From the NCBI GenBank assembly GCA_007751475.1, contig CP036434.1, positions 806,001 to 870,000 of the forward strand: DNA of 64,000 bases, in the 5' to 3' direction. This DNA comes from Saltatorellus ferox. GTDB lineage: Bacteria > Planctomycetota > UBA1135 > GCA-002686595. Position numbers and translations under genes: made by a program. The first letter of the stretch is position 1. Each line of letters begins with the position of its first letter. This document shows positions 28,140 to 37,471 of this stretch, in pieces. The notes below the pieces were generated by a model. That model did no database searches. It saw nothing but the letters and a program-made list of their open reading frames with translations, and was not told the origin of the DNA.

Positions 28140-28523
28140 TCAGGGGGCGACGACTTCGACCTTGATGCGATCCGGGTCCTCGCAGAAGAGCGCGTAGTAG
28201 TCCGGGCCAGTGGCGAAGGGGTAGCGGTTCTCGTACAGCATGGTGTGGCCGGCCTCCTTGATCCACGCGGCCAGTTCGTCCACATGCTCGCGGGAGCGGC
28301 CCCGGAAAGCGAGGTGGTTGAGGCCCACCCGCTTTCGGTGGTAGCCCGGATCCAGATGCTCGGCGGGAGCCGCGAGGAACGAGAGGTACGGGTCGTCGCC
28401 GCGCCGGTAGTTCATGCCCCCTGACCAGCGATCCGGCTCGTAGCCGAGCCTCTCCATGAAATGCGTCCAGAAGGAGAGGGTGCGCTCGAGGTCGGCGACG
28501 TAGATCTCGACGTGATGGAGCAT
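28140..28523 (-). CDS. VOC-family (glyoxalase/dioxygenase-like) protein
   Basis: 127 aa from the ATG at 28523. The vicinal-oxygen-chelate fold is seen as two beta-alpha-beta-beta-beta halves: MLHHVEIYVADLERTLSFW at the start (split here as HHVEIYVADL and TLSFW) and GLNHLAFRGRSREHVDEL, with GPDYYALFCEDPDRIKVE at the end. Candidate metal ligands are His3 or His4, His near 70 and the final Glu. The substrate is unknown. It is the first gene of the minus-strand run that continues into the MoaD-like, BNR and CotH/VTC genes; a 75-base divergent gap separates it from the esterase gene. Confidence 0.87.
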   Translation of the reverse strand: MLHHVEIYVADLERTLSFWTHFMERLGYEPDRWSGGMNYRRGDDPYLSFLAAPAEHLDPGYHRKRVGLNHLAFRGRSREHVDELAAWIKEAGHTMLYENRYPFATGPDYYALFCEDPDRIKVEVVAP

Positions 28524-28598
28524 GCGGATCAGGCTAACCGACTCGGTGGGAAACGCCAGTTCAGCCTGCCCGGTCCGTCGGCTTGCTACCCTTGGACG

Positions 28599-30044
28599 AT
28601 GATTCGTCTTCCTCTCTCCCTCGGTTTGCCCTTCGCCGCCACCGTCTTCATGTCGACCTCCTGTGCCGAAGAAGAGTTCGTCCCCGGGCACGTCACCGTG
28701 CACGGGGTCACCACCCACTATCGCCTCCTCGCGCCCGAGACGATCGAGGAGGGCCAGCGCTACCCGCTCATTCTTTTCCTGCACGGGGCAGGGGAGCGCG
28801 GTTCCGACAACGAGCTTCAGCTGAAGCACTTTCCGTCGAAGATGCTGACCCCCGAGCGGCGCGCCGCCTTTCCGTGCTTCCTGCTGGCGCCGCAGTGCCC
28901 TGAGGAGGGCCGCTGGACCACCGACAACTGGGGCTCGAAGTCGTCCCAGCCGCTTCCGAGTGAACCCACGGACCCGATGGCCGGCGCGATCGCCGCGCTC
29001 ATCCGAACGGTGGGGGAGCAGGCGATCGACATGGATCGCATCTACCTCACCGGGCTCTCGATGGGGGGCTACGGGACGTTCGAACTGGCGACGCGCTATC
29101 CCGACTGGTTCGCCGCGGCCGCGCCCGTTTGCGGCGGCGGAGATGAACGTTCAGCCGCGCGGCTCGTCGGCCTGCCGCTCTCCGTCTGGCACGGGGACGC
29201 CGATCAGGCGGTGCCGGTGGAGAACAGTCGCCAGATCGTGGCCGAGCTGAAGGAACTCGGGATCGAAGCCGACTACCATGAGCTTCCGGGCGTGGGTCAC
29301 GATGCCTGGACCGCGGCCTACGGCGCCGATGGTTGCCTGGACTGGCTGTTCGCCCAGCGCCGCGATCCTGCGCGTCGCGCAGCCCTCGCGGGGGAGCTCC
29401 TGGCGCGCGCCATCGCGCCTGACGAGCGAATCGCGTTCCTCGGCGACTCGATCACCGAGCAGGGCGCGGACGCTGGCGGCTACGTGGATATCTTGCGCTC
29501 GGCGATCCAGCGGGTGCAGCCCGAGGCGAGCGTGATTGCCGCTGGCATCAGCGGGCACAAGGTGCCGGATCTGCTGCGCCGCGAGGAGCGCGACGTGCGC
29601 GCCAAGGATGCTTCGCTCGTTTTTCTCTACATCGGAATCAACGACGTCTGGCACTCCGAGCGCGGAGAGGGGACGCCGAAGGACGCCTTCCGAAGCGGCC
29701 TCGAGGAGCTCCTCCAACGGCTCGAAGGACCCGGCGGCGCCACGGTCGCGATGGCAACGCCGAGCGTCATCGGCGAAGGACCGGCCGGGACCGGCTCCCT
29801 CGACGGGATGCTCGAGGAGTACGCCGCGATCTCGGCGCGGTTCACAGGTCCGAAGCGGCGCGCGCTGTGTGACCTCCAGGTGCGATTCCGTGATCATCTG
29901 CGCCTCTTCAATCCCGAAGGGAAGAAGAGCGGCGTTCTCACCACGGACGGGGTTCACCTGAACGAGGCCGGGAACCAGTTCGTCGCCGCCGAGGCCGCCC
30001 TGGCCCTGCGGGCGGCCGCAGCGCGGAGAGCGACGGTCAGGTAG
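28599..30044 (+). CDS. Two-domain esterase: alpha/beta hydrolase plus SGNH/GDSL hydrolase
   Basis: 481 aa from the ATG at 28599. A signal peptide ends near MSTSC (about 18-22), so it may be a lipoprotein with an atypical lipobox. First domain (about 30-260), polyhydroxybutyrate-depolymerase/phospholipase-like: HGAGERG oxyanion region, nucleophile GLSMGG (Ser about 154), acid in HGDADQ (about 199) and His in GVGHDAW (about 233). Second domain (about 270-480), SGNH hydrolase: block I GDSIT (Ser about 282), Asn-containing GIND (about 346) and DGVHLN (catalytic Asp and His about 450). Both active sites look complete, so one exported chain carries two different serine esterases. It probably removes acyl groups from a polysaccharide or xylan-like substrate. 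Confidence 0.88.
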   Translation: MIRLPLSLGLPFAATVFMSTSCAEEEFVPGHVTVHGVTTHYRLLAPETIEEGQRYPLILFLHGAGERGSDNELQLKHFPSKMLTPERRAAFPCFLLAPQCPEEGRWTTDNWGSKSSQPLPSEPTDPMAGAIAALIRTVGEQAIDMDRIYLTGLSMGGYGTFELATRYPDWFAAAAPVCGGGDERSAARLVGLPLSVWHGDADQAVPVENSRQIVAELKELGIEADYHELPGVGHDAWTAAYGADGCLDWLFAQRRDPARRAALAGELLARAIAPDERIAFLGDSITEQGADAGGYVDILRSAIQRVQPEASVIAAGISGHKVPDLLRREERDVRAKDASLVFLYIGINDVWHSERGEGTPKDAFRSGLEELLQRLEGPGGATVAMATPSVIGEGPAGTGSLDGMLEEYAAISARFTGPKRRALCDLQVRFRDHLRLFNPEGKKSGVLTTDGVHLNEAGNQFVAAEAALALRAAAARRATVR

Positions 30045-30315
30045 AAGCGCGGAGGGACGCGCGCCGCCTTTGCCAGCGAAAATGGGCTCCTCGGTGCTGG
30101 TATGGACGGTGCGGGCCTGGAAATGAAGAAGGCGCGGCGACGTTCGATAGCCCCCCGAGTAAGAAACGCATGAGTGCGGCCTCATGAATGAAGTCCTTCG
30201 GATTTCCAGGGCCTGATCAGCCACTTGGCCGCCGATGGCCTTATAGCCGTGGGTCTTTGCGGCCCATTGGCCCAGTCTGCCTCGGCCCCTCATCGCTATC
30301 GATCAGTCGCTCATC

Positions 30316-33300
30316 ATGACGTCTTCTCCCCAGTACTCCCAAGCTCTCCGTGGTCGTTCACGAACGACCGCTCTCACCCTCGGCCTCCTGGCCGCCAGCT
30401 GCGGAGGGGGTTCTTCGGACCCTGTCCCCACGGTCAACGCGCCCGGCGCCGGTGCCGTCTGGAGCGGGCAGAGGACGATCTTCTGGTCCGGATTCGGATC
30501 GGATGGAACGGTCGACATCACCATCTCCGATGACGGAGGCGCCACCTTCACCACCCTGGTCGCCGGAACGCCGAACGATGGAAGCCACGCCTTCGATACG
30601 GCGATCTACCCGGACGACAGCGACTACCAAGTCCGCGTCAGCGGTCAGAAGGGCAGCGACCGCAGCCCGGTGTTTGCGATCGACAACACCGCTCCGGTGA
30701 TCTCCCTGACGGCTCCGAACGGCGGTGAACTCGTGGGCGCTGCTGGAACGATCACCTGGACGACCACCGACGCGAACGTGGGGACGGTTCAGATCCTCGC
30801 GTCGGCCGATGGCGGCGCGAACTACGGCATCACGGTCGCGAATGCTGCGCCCGATACCGGCACCTACGCCTGGGATGCTTCGAACATCGCCGGCGGCACG
30901 ACCTATCGCATTCAGGTCACCGCGACCGACCGCGGCGGGAACGTCAGCACGGCGGACGCCTCGGACGCGGACTTCGAGGTGGACTCGACCCCACCGGTGA
31001 TCTCCCTGATGAGCCCCAACGGCGGCGAAACCGTCACCGGGATCGAGGACATCACCTGGATGACCACGGACGACAACCTCGGCACCGTGGAGATCTACCT
31101 GTCCAGCAACGGCGGTACGAGCTACGACGAGACCATCGTGCTCGATGCGGCCGATACCGGCAGCTTCCCCTGGGAGAGCGGTCGCGTCGAGGATGGGGCG
31201 AACTATCGCGTGCGCGTGGTCGCCGTCGATGGCGCGGGCAACCGTTCGACGCCTGACTCTTCGGACGCCAACTTCACGACCCGCAACGTTCGACTGCAGG
31301 GACCGGCTCATTACCGGGACACGAACGGCAACGGGATCATCGATCAGGGTGACCAGCTCTACCTGCGCTACAGCGAGCAGGTCATCGTGAACATGAACGC
31401 GGACGCGGCGGACTTCAAGCTGCCGAAGGCGGGCGACATGCTCGGCGGCGGCGCCACCGTGGAACAGGGCGACGAGAACTTCACGATCCTCATCACCCTC
31501 GGCAGCAATCCGGTCCTTCGCACCCGCGGCGTCTATGACCCGGCCCTCGACATGGACCCCGATGCCCCCTCGGGGATCGACATGGAAGGCGTGGTGACGC
31601 CGGACTCGATCGAGGCGGTCGACGGAACGGACGTCTCCTCGGTCGGACCCGTGGAGATCACGATTCAGCCCGTGCCGTTCTCGGTCACGGCGATCGAGAC
31701 CGTGGAAGCGCGCCGCGGCGCGGTGGGCGATCTCGACGGGGACGGAATCCTCGACCTCGTCCTCGCCGTGATCGATGGCGATGCGAGCCAGCGCTGGAGC
31801 GGCAACGGCAACCTGACCTGGACCATGGTCCAGACCTTCGATACGGCGGACACCCGCGACGTTGCCCTCGGCGACGTCGACGGCGACGGTGACCTCGATG
31901 TCGTGACCGCGGTCGCCGGCCCGAACCAGGTCTGGTTCAACGACGGCTCGGGCAACCTCGTGGACTCCAGCCAGGGCCTCGGCGCTGCCACCAGCCAGTC
32001 GGTCGAACTCTTCGACGCAGACGGAGACGGCGACCTCGACGCTCTGTTCGCGAACCTCGACAACATGCCGAACCAGGTCTGGTTCAACGACGGCAACGGC
32101 GTCTTCATGAACTCCGGCCAGTCGCTCGGCAACCGCAGCACGCAGGCGGTGGCTTTCGCCGACCTCGACGGTGACGGCGACATCGATTTCTTCGCGGCCA
32201 ACGACGGCGAGAACTCCGAGGTCTGGCGCAACAACGGCAGCGGCGTCTTCGCAGGCACGGCGATCCCGGTGACTTCCACCAACGGACGCGACGTGAAAGC
32301 GGCCGACCTGGACGGTGACGGCGACATCGACATCTTCATGTCGGCACTGGGTCAGAACCAGTTCCTTCGCAACGCAGGTGACGGCACGTTCCCGGACGGC
32401 CCCGTGTTCTACGGCAACAACGACAACCGAGGCGTCGACTTCTTCGACATCGACGGCGATGGCGACCTCGACGTCATCACGGCGAAGAACTTCGACAGCG
32501 GCCGCTACTGGATCAACGACGGCGACGGCAACTTCACGGAAGACCGCGTCGACCTTCTGCCGGGCCCCGCCAACGACGTCGTGATCGGACGCTTCGACAG
32601 CGACAGCGACATCGATCTCTTGATCATCAACGGTCCGGATCAGATGACCAACTCCGGTCAGCACCAGCCCTACGGTGGCTCCGTTTCGGGCGGTCAACCG
32701 CTCGCGAACTACGAGGCCACGGCGCTCACGGACGGCCCTTGGCAGAGCGGCAAGCCTGCGAAGGGTGATGTGAACGGCGACGGGACCATGGACCTCCTGG
32801 TCCCGGACGTGGCGGGCTCGGTGAACGTGCTGCTCGGCGACGGCGTCGGCGGCTTCACGCTGGGCACCGCCTTCGGCGGCGCCGGAGGGACCGGCGGCGA
32901 TCTCTTCGACGGCGACGGCGACGGCGACCTGGACTACCTCCAGCGGCTGGGCAGCACCGGCACCGTGGCGGACCGCTACTTCGTGAACGACGGCTCCGGT
33001 ACCTTCACGGACAGCGGCCTCTCGCTCGGTCTCGAAACCTACGCCCCTGGTGACATGGACGGTGACGGTGACGCGGACCTCGTGGTCATCACCGGGGCCG
33101 TGGTGGAATCGTGGGACGGCTTCGACAACGGTACGTTCATGCCGACAGGTCAGACGCTCGACCTGGTCACGGACCACGTGATCGCCGCCTTCGGCGACTT
33201 TGATCAGGACGGCGACATCGACTTCTTCTCTTCGGACACGACCTCGGTGCGCGTCGTCGAGAACGACGGTATCGGCGCCTGGTCGCTCGTCGACACGATC

Positions 33301-33726
33301 ACGTTCCCTTCGACGGGCGCGATCGCGATGGGTGACCTCGATCGGGACGGCGACATGGACCTGGTGCTGGGTAGCACGAGCGGTTCCACGAACCTGAGCT
33401 GGTCGGAGTTCGACGCGCTGACCGGTTTCGCGACGGTTCAGACTTCGCTCAACAACACGAGCGTGATCAACGATATCGAGCTGGCGGATCGCAACGAGGA
33501 CGGCCGACTGGACCTCTTCGCGGTCGATGGTGCCACGGGCAACCGATTCCTCAACCTCGGCGGCGGCAACGGAACCTTCAACTCAGGTGGGCCGCAGTCG
33601 TTCGTCGGGATGTCGTCGCTGTCGCTGATCGATGTGGACCGCGATGGCGATCCGGACATCTATGGCGCGTTCGGCAACGGTGGCGCTCCGGCGGCCGTGG
33701 CGGATCAGCTGATGATTCTGAACTGA
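30316..33726 (+). CDS. FG-GAP repeat lipoprotein with Ig-like N-terminal repeats
   Basis: 1136 aa. Signal peptide with lipobox LAASC (about 26-30) followed by GGGSS. Residues about 40-340 hold related Ig-like repeats, each with an NGGE turn and ITW motif, ending with SSDANF. A linker domain (about 340-455) follows. The C-terminal 680 residues contain 14 calcium-loop motifs of the DxDGDGxxD type, from GDLDGDGILDL to IDVDRDGDPDI, enough for two seven-bladed propellers. Motif 7 is degenerate (GRFDSDSDIDL). Such proteins are exposed at the surface and bind calcium and partners; enzymatic residues are not evident. There is no clear operon partner. A perfect hairpin lies just after the stop codon. 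Confidence 0.88.
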   Translation: MTSSPQYSQALRGRSRTTALTLGLLAASCGGGSSDPVPTVNAPGAGAVWSGQRTIFWSGFGSDGTVDITISDDGGATFTTLVAGTPNDGSHAFDTAIYPDDSDYQVRVSGQKGSDRSPVFAIDNTAPVISLTAPNGGELVGAAGTITWTTTDANVGTVQILASADGGANYGITVANAAPDTGTYAWDASNIAGGTTYRIQVTATDRGGNVSTADASDADFEVDSTPPVISLMSPNGGETVTGIEDITWMTTDDNLGTVEIYLSSNGGTSYDETIVLDAADTGSFPWESGRVEDGANYRVRVVAVDGAGNRSTPDSSDANFTTRNVRLQGPAHYRDTNGNGIIDQGDQLYLRYSEQVIVNMNADAADFKLPKAGDMLGGGATVEQGDENFTILITLGSNPVLRTRGVYDPALDMDPDAPSGIDMEGVVTPDSIEAVDGTDVSSVGPVEITIQPVPFSVTAIETVEARRGAVGDLDGDGILDLVLAVIDGDASQRWSGNGNLTWTMVQTFDTADTRDVALGDVDGDGDLDVVTAVAGPNQVWFNDGSGNLVDSSQGLGAATSQSVELFDADGDGDLDALFANLDNMPNQVWFNDGNGVFMNSGQSLGNRSTQAVAFADLDGDGDIDFFAANDGENSEVWRNNGSGVFAGTAIPVTSTNGRDVKAADLDGDGDIDIFMSALGQNQFLRNAGDGTFPDGPVFYGNNDNRGVDFFDIDGDGDLDVITAKNFDSGRYWINDGDGNFTEDRVDLLPGPANDVVIGRFDSDSDIDLLIINGPDQMTNSGQHQPYGGSVSGGQPLANYEATALTDGPWQSGKPAKGDVNGDGTMDLLVPDVAGSVNVLLGDGVGGFTLGTAFGGAGGTGGDLFDGDGDGDLDYLQRLGSTGTVADRYFVNDGSGTFTDSGLSLGLETYAPGDMDGDGDADLVVITGAVVESWDGFDNGTFMPTGQTLDLVTDHVIAAFGDFDQDGDIDFFSSDTTSVRVVENDGIGAWSLVDTITFPSTGAIAMGDLDRDGDMDLVLGSTSGSTNLSWSEFDALTGFATVQTSLNNTSVINDIELADRNEDGRLDLFAVDGATGNRFLNLGGGNGTFNSGGPQSFVGMSSLSLIDVDRDGDPDIYGAFGNGGAPAAVADQLMILN

Positions 33727-33747
33727 TCGGCGGCTTCCGCCTTCGGT

Positions 33748-33795
33748 AACGCCAGCGGGGCTGGCCCAAGTCATTGGGCCAGCCCCGCTGGCGTT
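33748..33795. terminator. Perfect 21-bp inverted repeat between convergent genes
   Basis: AACGCCAGCGGGGCTGGCCC (plus A) pairs perfectly with its complement across a 6-base AGTCAT loop. It starts 22 bases after the FG-GAP gene stop codon and ends 48 bases before the end of the spermidine-synthase-like gene on the other strand. It probably ends transcription from both sides. Confidence 0.7.
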
Positions 33796-33832
33796 GCGCG
33801 GCGGCCGATATTGCGCGGCGGCCAATGCTGCG
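33792..33832. repeat. Short 17-base tandem repeat, about 2.4 copies
   Basis: TTGCGCGGCGGCCGATA is followed by TTGCGCGGCGGCCAATG and then a partial CTGCGCGG. The repeat sits immediately after the large hairpin, in the convergent gap. Origin by replication slippage is likely; no function is visible. Confidence 0.5.
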
Positions 33833-33842
33833 CGGAGTTCGA

Positions 33843-34511
33843 TCAGGCCGGCTTGCGGCCGACGAAGATGTAGTGCCGCCCGCCCTTGCGGTTGGGCCGA
33901 GCGTTCGTGATGTGGCGCTCGGGCGCGAAGCCCGCGGCCTGGAGCGACTTCAGGAAGTGCGATTCGTCGTCCGCGGCCCAGACGGAGACGGCGCCACCGG
34001 GGATGAGCGCCCGGTGGATGGCCTTCAGTCCAGGGCGGCTGTAGAGCCACTGGTTCTGCCCGCGGATCAGCGGCGTCGGGCCGTTGTCCACGTCGAGGAG
34101 AATGGCGGCCAGGACGTTGTCGTAGCGCGGAATGACCTCGCAGATGTCGCCCATGATGAGCTTCGTCCGATCGTCGTCGAGGGGAGCGCCTGCGTGGTGG
34201 GCCAGCGGACCGCGGTTCCACTCCACGAGCTCTTCCATCAGCTCCACCTGGAGGGCACGTCCTCCGGGCGGGAGGAAGTCGAGGACGCGGCGCAGCGTGT
34301 AGCCGATACCGAGGCCACCGATCATGACCTTGGCCTTGGGCGGCAGGTCTTCGCAGACGACGCGCGCCAGCTCCTGCTCCGAGAAGAACCGCCGGGACGC
34401 CATCAGCGCCCGCTTCTCGAAGATCACCTCGTGGTGCCCATCGTGCTCGTAGAGCTCCAGGAGGCGGCCCTCAGGGGTGCGGGCTTCGCCCAATTTGATC
34501 CTCGGCTTCAC
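33843..34511 (-). CDS. Spermidine-synthase-like (class I methyltransferase fold) protein
   Basis: 222 aa. The Rossmann glycine-rich motif is MIGGLGIGYTLRRVL (about 63-77), followed by the acidic VELMEELVEW strand and ILLDVDNGP (about 137-145) at the catalytic strand, the layout of SpeE-like proteins. There is no membrane segment, unlike the fused membrane forms, and no SpeD homologue nearby. It could make a polyamine or methylate a small molecule; the sequence does not decide. Next upstream on the same strand is the HD-GYP gene, 85 bases away. Confidence 0.8.
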   Translation of the reverse strand: MKPRIKLGEARTPEGRLLELYEHDGHHEVIFEKRALMASRRFFSEQELARVVCEDLPPKAKVMIGGLGIGYTLRRVLDFLPPGGRALQVELMEELVEWNRGPLAHHAGAPLDDDRTKLIMGDICEVIPRYDNVLAAILLDVDNGPTPLIRGQNQWLYSRPGLKAIHRALIPGGAVSVWAADDESHFLKSLQAAGFAPERHITNARPNRKGGRHYIFVGRKPA

Positions 34512-34596
34512 GCTCTGTTCGTCTCCATGGCCACGAGGCTAGCAGACGAGCCCGAAAGGGCAAGGTAAGCCAGGCGAAGTGCCCTGAGCCGACGGA

Positions 34597-36135
34597 TCAG
34601 CAGAGTCGACAGTCGTCGCCGTGCCCCTGGTGATCGCATGGGGCGCCGCTTGCTTCAGCGTCGCTGAGTTCCTCGTCCCGCGGGCTCAGATCGTTCGACG
34701 AGATGCCGTCACGCGGCTGGCTCGGTAGCGGCGCCTTCGGCTCTTCCTCGACCTTGCCGTCCTTGGAGGTCATCAGGAGCTGCACGAATTCCGGCTCGTC
34801 CAGGAGTCTCAGGACGGCGATTCCAGCCTGCGCAGGTTCGGACAGGTCCACGAGCGTGCCGTGGGGGAAGGTCCGAACCAAGGGGCGATCGAGCGACCGT
34901 CCGGCGCGGGCGACGCGGCCCAGCCTCCGGTCCGACAGCAGGACGAACCGCCCGGGCGGGTAGAGGCCCATGGCACGCGTGAAGGCGGAGAGCACGGCCG
35001 GGTCGTAGGCGCCCGCGTCCGAATACAGGATCTGGAACGCGCGAGCGGGCGAGTAGGGCGCCTTGTACGGGCGACGAGCGGTCAGCGCTTCGAAGACATC
35101 GCAGACCTGAATGAGCGAGGTCGCCTGGGTGGTTTCGAACCACGGACGGCGCTCCGGGTACCCCTTTCCGTCGTGGCGCAGGTGATGGCCCCAGGCGGCA
35201 CCGAGAGCGCAGGCGCTGACCGACGGGCTGTCGAGGAGAATCTCCGTGCCCAGCTGCGGGTGGGTGGCAATCACCCTTCGTTCGTCGTCGTCGAGGCGGC
35301 CAGGCTTGTAGAGGATCTCCTCCGGGATACGGCCCTTCCCGACGTCATGGAACATGGCCGCCGCTCCGAGCTCGGTGACGACCTCACGCGAGGCGCCGAG
35401 CTGGCTCGCGACATAGGTCGCGAGCAGCGAGACCCGGAGGGAGTGCTGTACGGTGAAGACGTCGAACTCGGGCCGCTCCGCCAGCTGCATCAGGTTGTCG
35501 AAGCCGCTCTGTCCCACGGTCACGATGGATTCGCTGACCGAGCGCGCGACGTCCATCTGAACCGCTGCGCCCGCGCTCGCCTGACCCATGGCCACCTCGA
35601 CGGCGGTGGCCACCTCCCTTCGCGCAGGGGCCGCGGACTCGAGGCAGAGTCCGGCAGATTCGTAGGCTTCGCCCGCCGGCCCCTCGTCGATCCAGTCCCA
35701 GGTGACGTTGTCGTTCGGCTCCAACAGGCGGATGCCGCGCAGCGCGTCGAGTCTCGCCTGACGGCTTCCACCGAAAGCGCTGTCTTCGCCCCGGCAAACA
35801 CCCCTCGCCAGATCGATCAGATCCACGAGGCTGTTCATCTCGATGTCCGAGCTGAACTCGATGCCGCCCGAGCCGGTGAACCGAAGGAAGGCGATCGTCG
35901 CGCGCCCCCGGATCGATGCGTCAGCCAGCGGAATGCCCGCGTGCACGAAGAGGCTTGCGCACATGTAGAGCTTCACGGGTGCGCCCTGCTCGTTCTGGAG
36001 CGCGAAGTGCGTCAGTTCGAGGAGTCGCTGGGCGTGTCGCAGCGTGGCCGTTTCATGGGTGCCGACTCCGAGCGCGCTCTCGACGGCGCTCGAGAGTTCG
36101 ACCCACAGGCCTTCGGCCTTGGAAAGACTGATCAT
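34597..36135 (-). CDS. HD-GYP-domain protein (c-di-GMP phosphodiesterase-like)
   Basis: 512 aa. The N-terminal half (about 1-210) is helical with no recognised domain. The HD-GYP domain is about 220-400: metal-binding His in FTVQHSLRVS, HD pair in MFHDVGKGRIPEEIL (about 260), then HHLRHDGKGYPERR (about 315-325) carrying the GYP signature, and QVCDVFEALTARRPYK. All core residues expected for c-di-GMP hydrolysis are present. A tail after about 470 ends with CDHQGHGDDCRLC, a Cys/His set that could bind zinc or an iron-sulfur cluster. The start ATG overlaps the stop of the upstream gene as ATGA, so the HD-GYP protein and the unknown partner are translationally coupled. Confidence 0.87.
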   Translation of the reverse strand: MISLSKAEGLWVELSSAVESALGVGTHETATLRHAQRLLELTHFALQNEQGAPVKLYMCASLFVHAGIPLADASIRGRATIAFLRFTGSGGIEFSSDIEMNSLVDLIDLARGVCRGEDSAFGGSRQARLDALRGIRLLEPNDNVTWDWIDEGPAGEAYESAGLCLESAAPARREVATAVEVAMGQASAGAAVQMDVARSVSESIVTVGQSGFDNLMQLAERPEFDVFTVQHSLRVSLLATYVASQLGASREVVTELGAAAMFHDVGKGRIPEEILYKPGRLDDDERRVIATHPQLGTEILLDSPSVSACALGAAWGHHLRHDGKGYPERRPWFETTQATSLIQVCDVFEALTARRPYKAPYSPARAFQILYSDAGAYDPAVLSAFTRAMGLYPPGRFVLLSDRRLGRVARAGRSLDRPLVRTFPHGTLVDLSEPAQAGIAVLRLLDEPEFVQLLMTSKDGKVEEEPKAPLPSQPRDGISSNDLSPRDEELSDAEASGAPCDHQGHGDDCRLC

Positions 36136-37439
36136 CGGAGACCTCCGCTCTTGAGCGCTTGGCTGGCGGCACGACGACAGTCGCGGCTCCAGACCTTTCG
36201 GAACCCCTGGCGCTCCGAGACGATTCGTTCCATGAGTGAGCGCGTGGACGCGAGCTGAACGTCGGAGTCCAGCGTGACATCACGGCTCGCGAGCCACTCG
36301 ATCGAGGCCGGAATCCAGACCTCACCCCGGCGTTCTCCGTGGAGCTGTTCGAGCGCGGACATCAGGACCCAGGCGGCGGAGCGCTGCACCTCGTCCGTCA
36401 CGCAGGCGTCGAGGTTCTTCATCTGCTCGGCGAGCAGCCAGCCGATCGATTCGTCGTACTGACGCGCGGCGAAGACGCAGTAGCCGACGCCGGGGTCGGT
36501 GGGAAGCTCTTGCTTGAAGGCGCTGAGCAAGACGGGGCCCACCACGTGGCGCGCCGAGCCATCCATCAAGCGAAGCAGCAACTCGCACGCGAAGGTCTGG
36601 CTGAGGCTGAACATGCCCGGTGCGAGCACGGAACGCTTGATCGACGGCAGCTGGCTGAGCCGTTCGATCGCGAGGTCCATGGCCAGGGAGTCGATCGCGT
36701 GCACGCCCGGATCGAGCGGCCGCGTGCGACCTTTCAGGTTCGTGAGGAAGTCATCGATGATGAACGGCCAAAGCGCTTCCCTCGCGTGATCCGACGACGT
36801 GGCGGCGATCTCGGCGAGCCAGTCGCAGAGCGAGGCGGTGGCTCTCCTTGCGGTCGTCAGGATCGCGGGCATCCACGCGTCGAACACGTGATGGGGGAGC
36901 GACGCGCTCAGGTCCTTGACGGCGTCCCTGGCGAAGCGCTCGACGTCGACCGAGTCGGCGCTCCGCAGGATCACGTCGACCTTCTTGCCATACTTCTGCG
37001 TGTCGAACCCGATCGCCTGGTGGGCCTCGTGCAGGATGATCGAGGCTCTTTCCAGAGCGCCCTGGGCTTCGTTCGCGAAGTTGGGCGGGCGGGTGCCGGC
37101 TTCCAGGAGCGATACGAGGCAGTGGATCTCGTTGCTGACGACGCCTGCGCCGCCTTCGCGCTCGGCAGCCACGGGGTCGTGGCCCTCCGTGGCACTGGTG
37201 AGCGCTTCCTGGCTGACGAGCGTGGAGCGAGTGGCCGCGACGGCTTCGTCGAGGGCCTCGAAATCGAGGTCGCCGTGCCCGGCCAGGTCCAGTGACAGGC
37301 GAAGGTTCTGGGTGCCAGCTTCCAGCACATCTTCCAGGGTGACCCGGTTGGCCGACTCGTCGCTCCCTGGAGCGCGATGCTTGCCCGAGGCGAACCTTGG
37401 CTGGGGCCCGGTGTTGGCTTGGCGGTTTGGATCAGTCAC
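36132..37439 (-). CDS. Helical protein of unknown function coupled to HD-GYP gene
   Basis: 435 aa from a GTG at 37439. No signal peptide or membrane segment. The sequence is predicted to be almost entirely helical and Ala/Leu-rich, with spaced hydrophobic repeats suggestive of a HEAT-like solenoid. No family recognised. It ends in a 4-base overlap with the HD-GYP gene, which argues that the two proteins act together, perhaps as regulator or target-binding subunit. The upstream 5' region carries long G-tracts on the plus strand. Confidence 0.65.
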   Translation of the reverse strand: MTDPNRQANTGPQPRFASGKHRAPGSDESANRVTLEDVLEAGTQNLRLSLDLAGHGDLDFEALDEAVAATRSTLVSQEALTSATEGHDPVAAEREGGAGVVSNEIHCLVSLLEAGTRPPNFANEAQGALERASIILHEAHQAIGFDTQKYGKKVDVILRSADSVDVERFARDAVKDLSASLPHHVFDAWMPAILTTARRATASLCDWLAEIAATSSDHAREALWPFIIDDFLTNLKGRTRPLDPGVHAIDSLAMDLAIERLSQLPSIKRSVLAPGMFSLSQTFACELLLRLMDGSARHVVGPVLLSAFKQELPTDPGVGYCVFAARQYDESIGWLLAEQMKNLDACVTDEVQRSAAWVLMSALEQLHGERRGEVWIPASIEWLASRDVTLDSDVQLASTRSLMERIVSERQGFRKVWSRDCRRAASQALKSGGLR

Positions 37440-37471
37440 GGTCGTCGTCGCTCCGGCCTCCTGGCAGTGGA

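Noticed and set aside
30358..33177. Minus-strand frame of 939 codons opposite the FG-GAP lipoprotein
   Set aside because: Repetitive VAVAVEV-like translation is the complement of DGDG repeats; no start context or domain.
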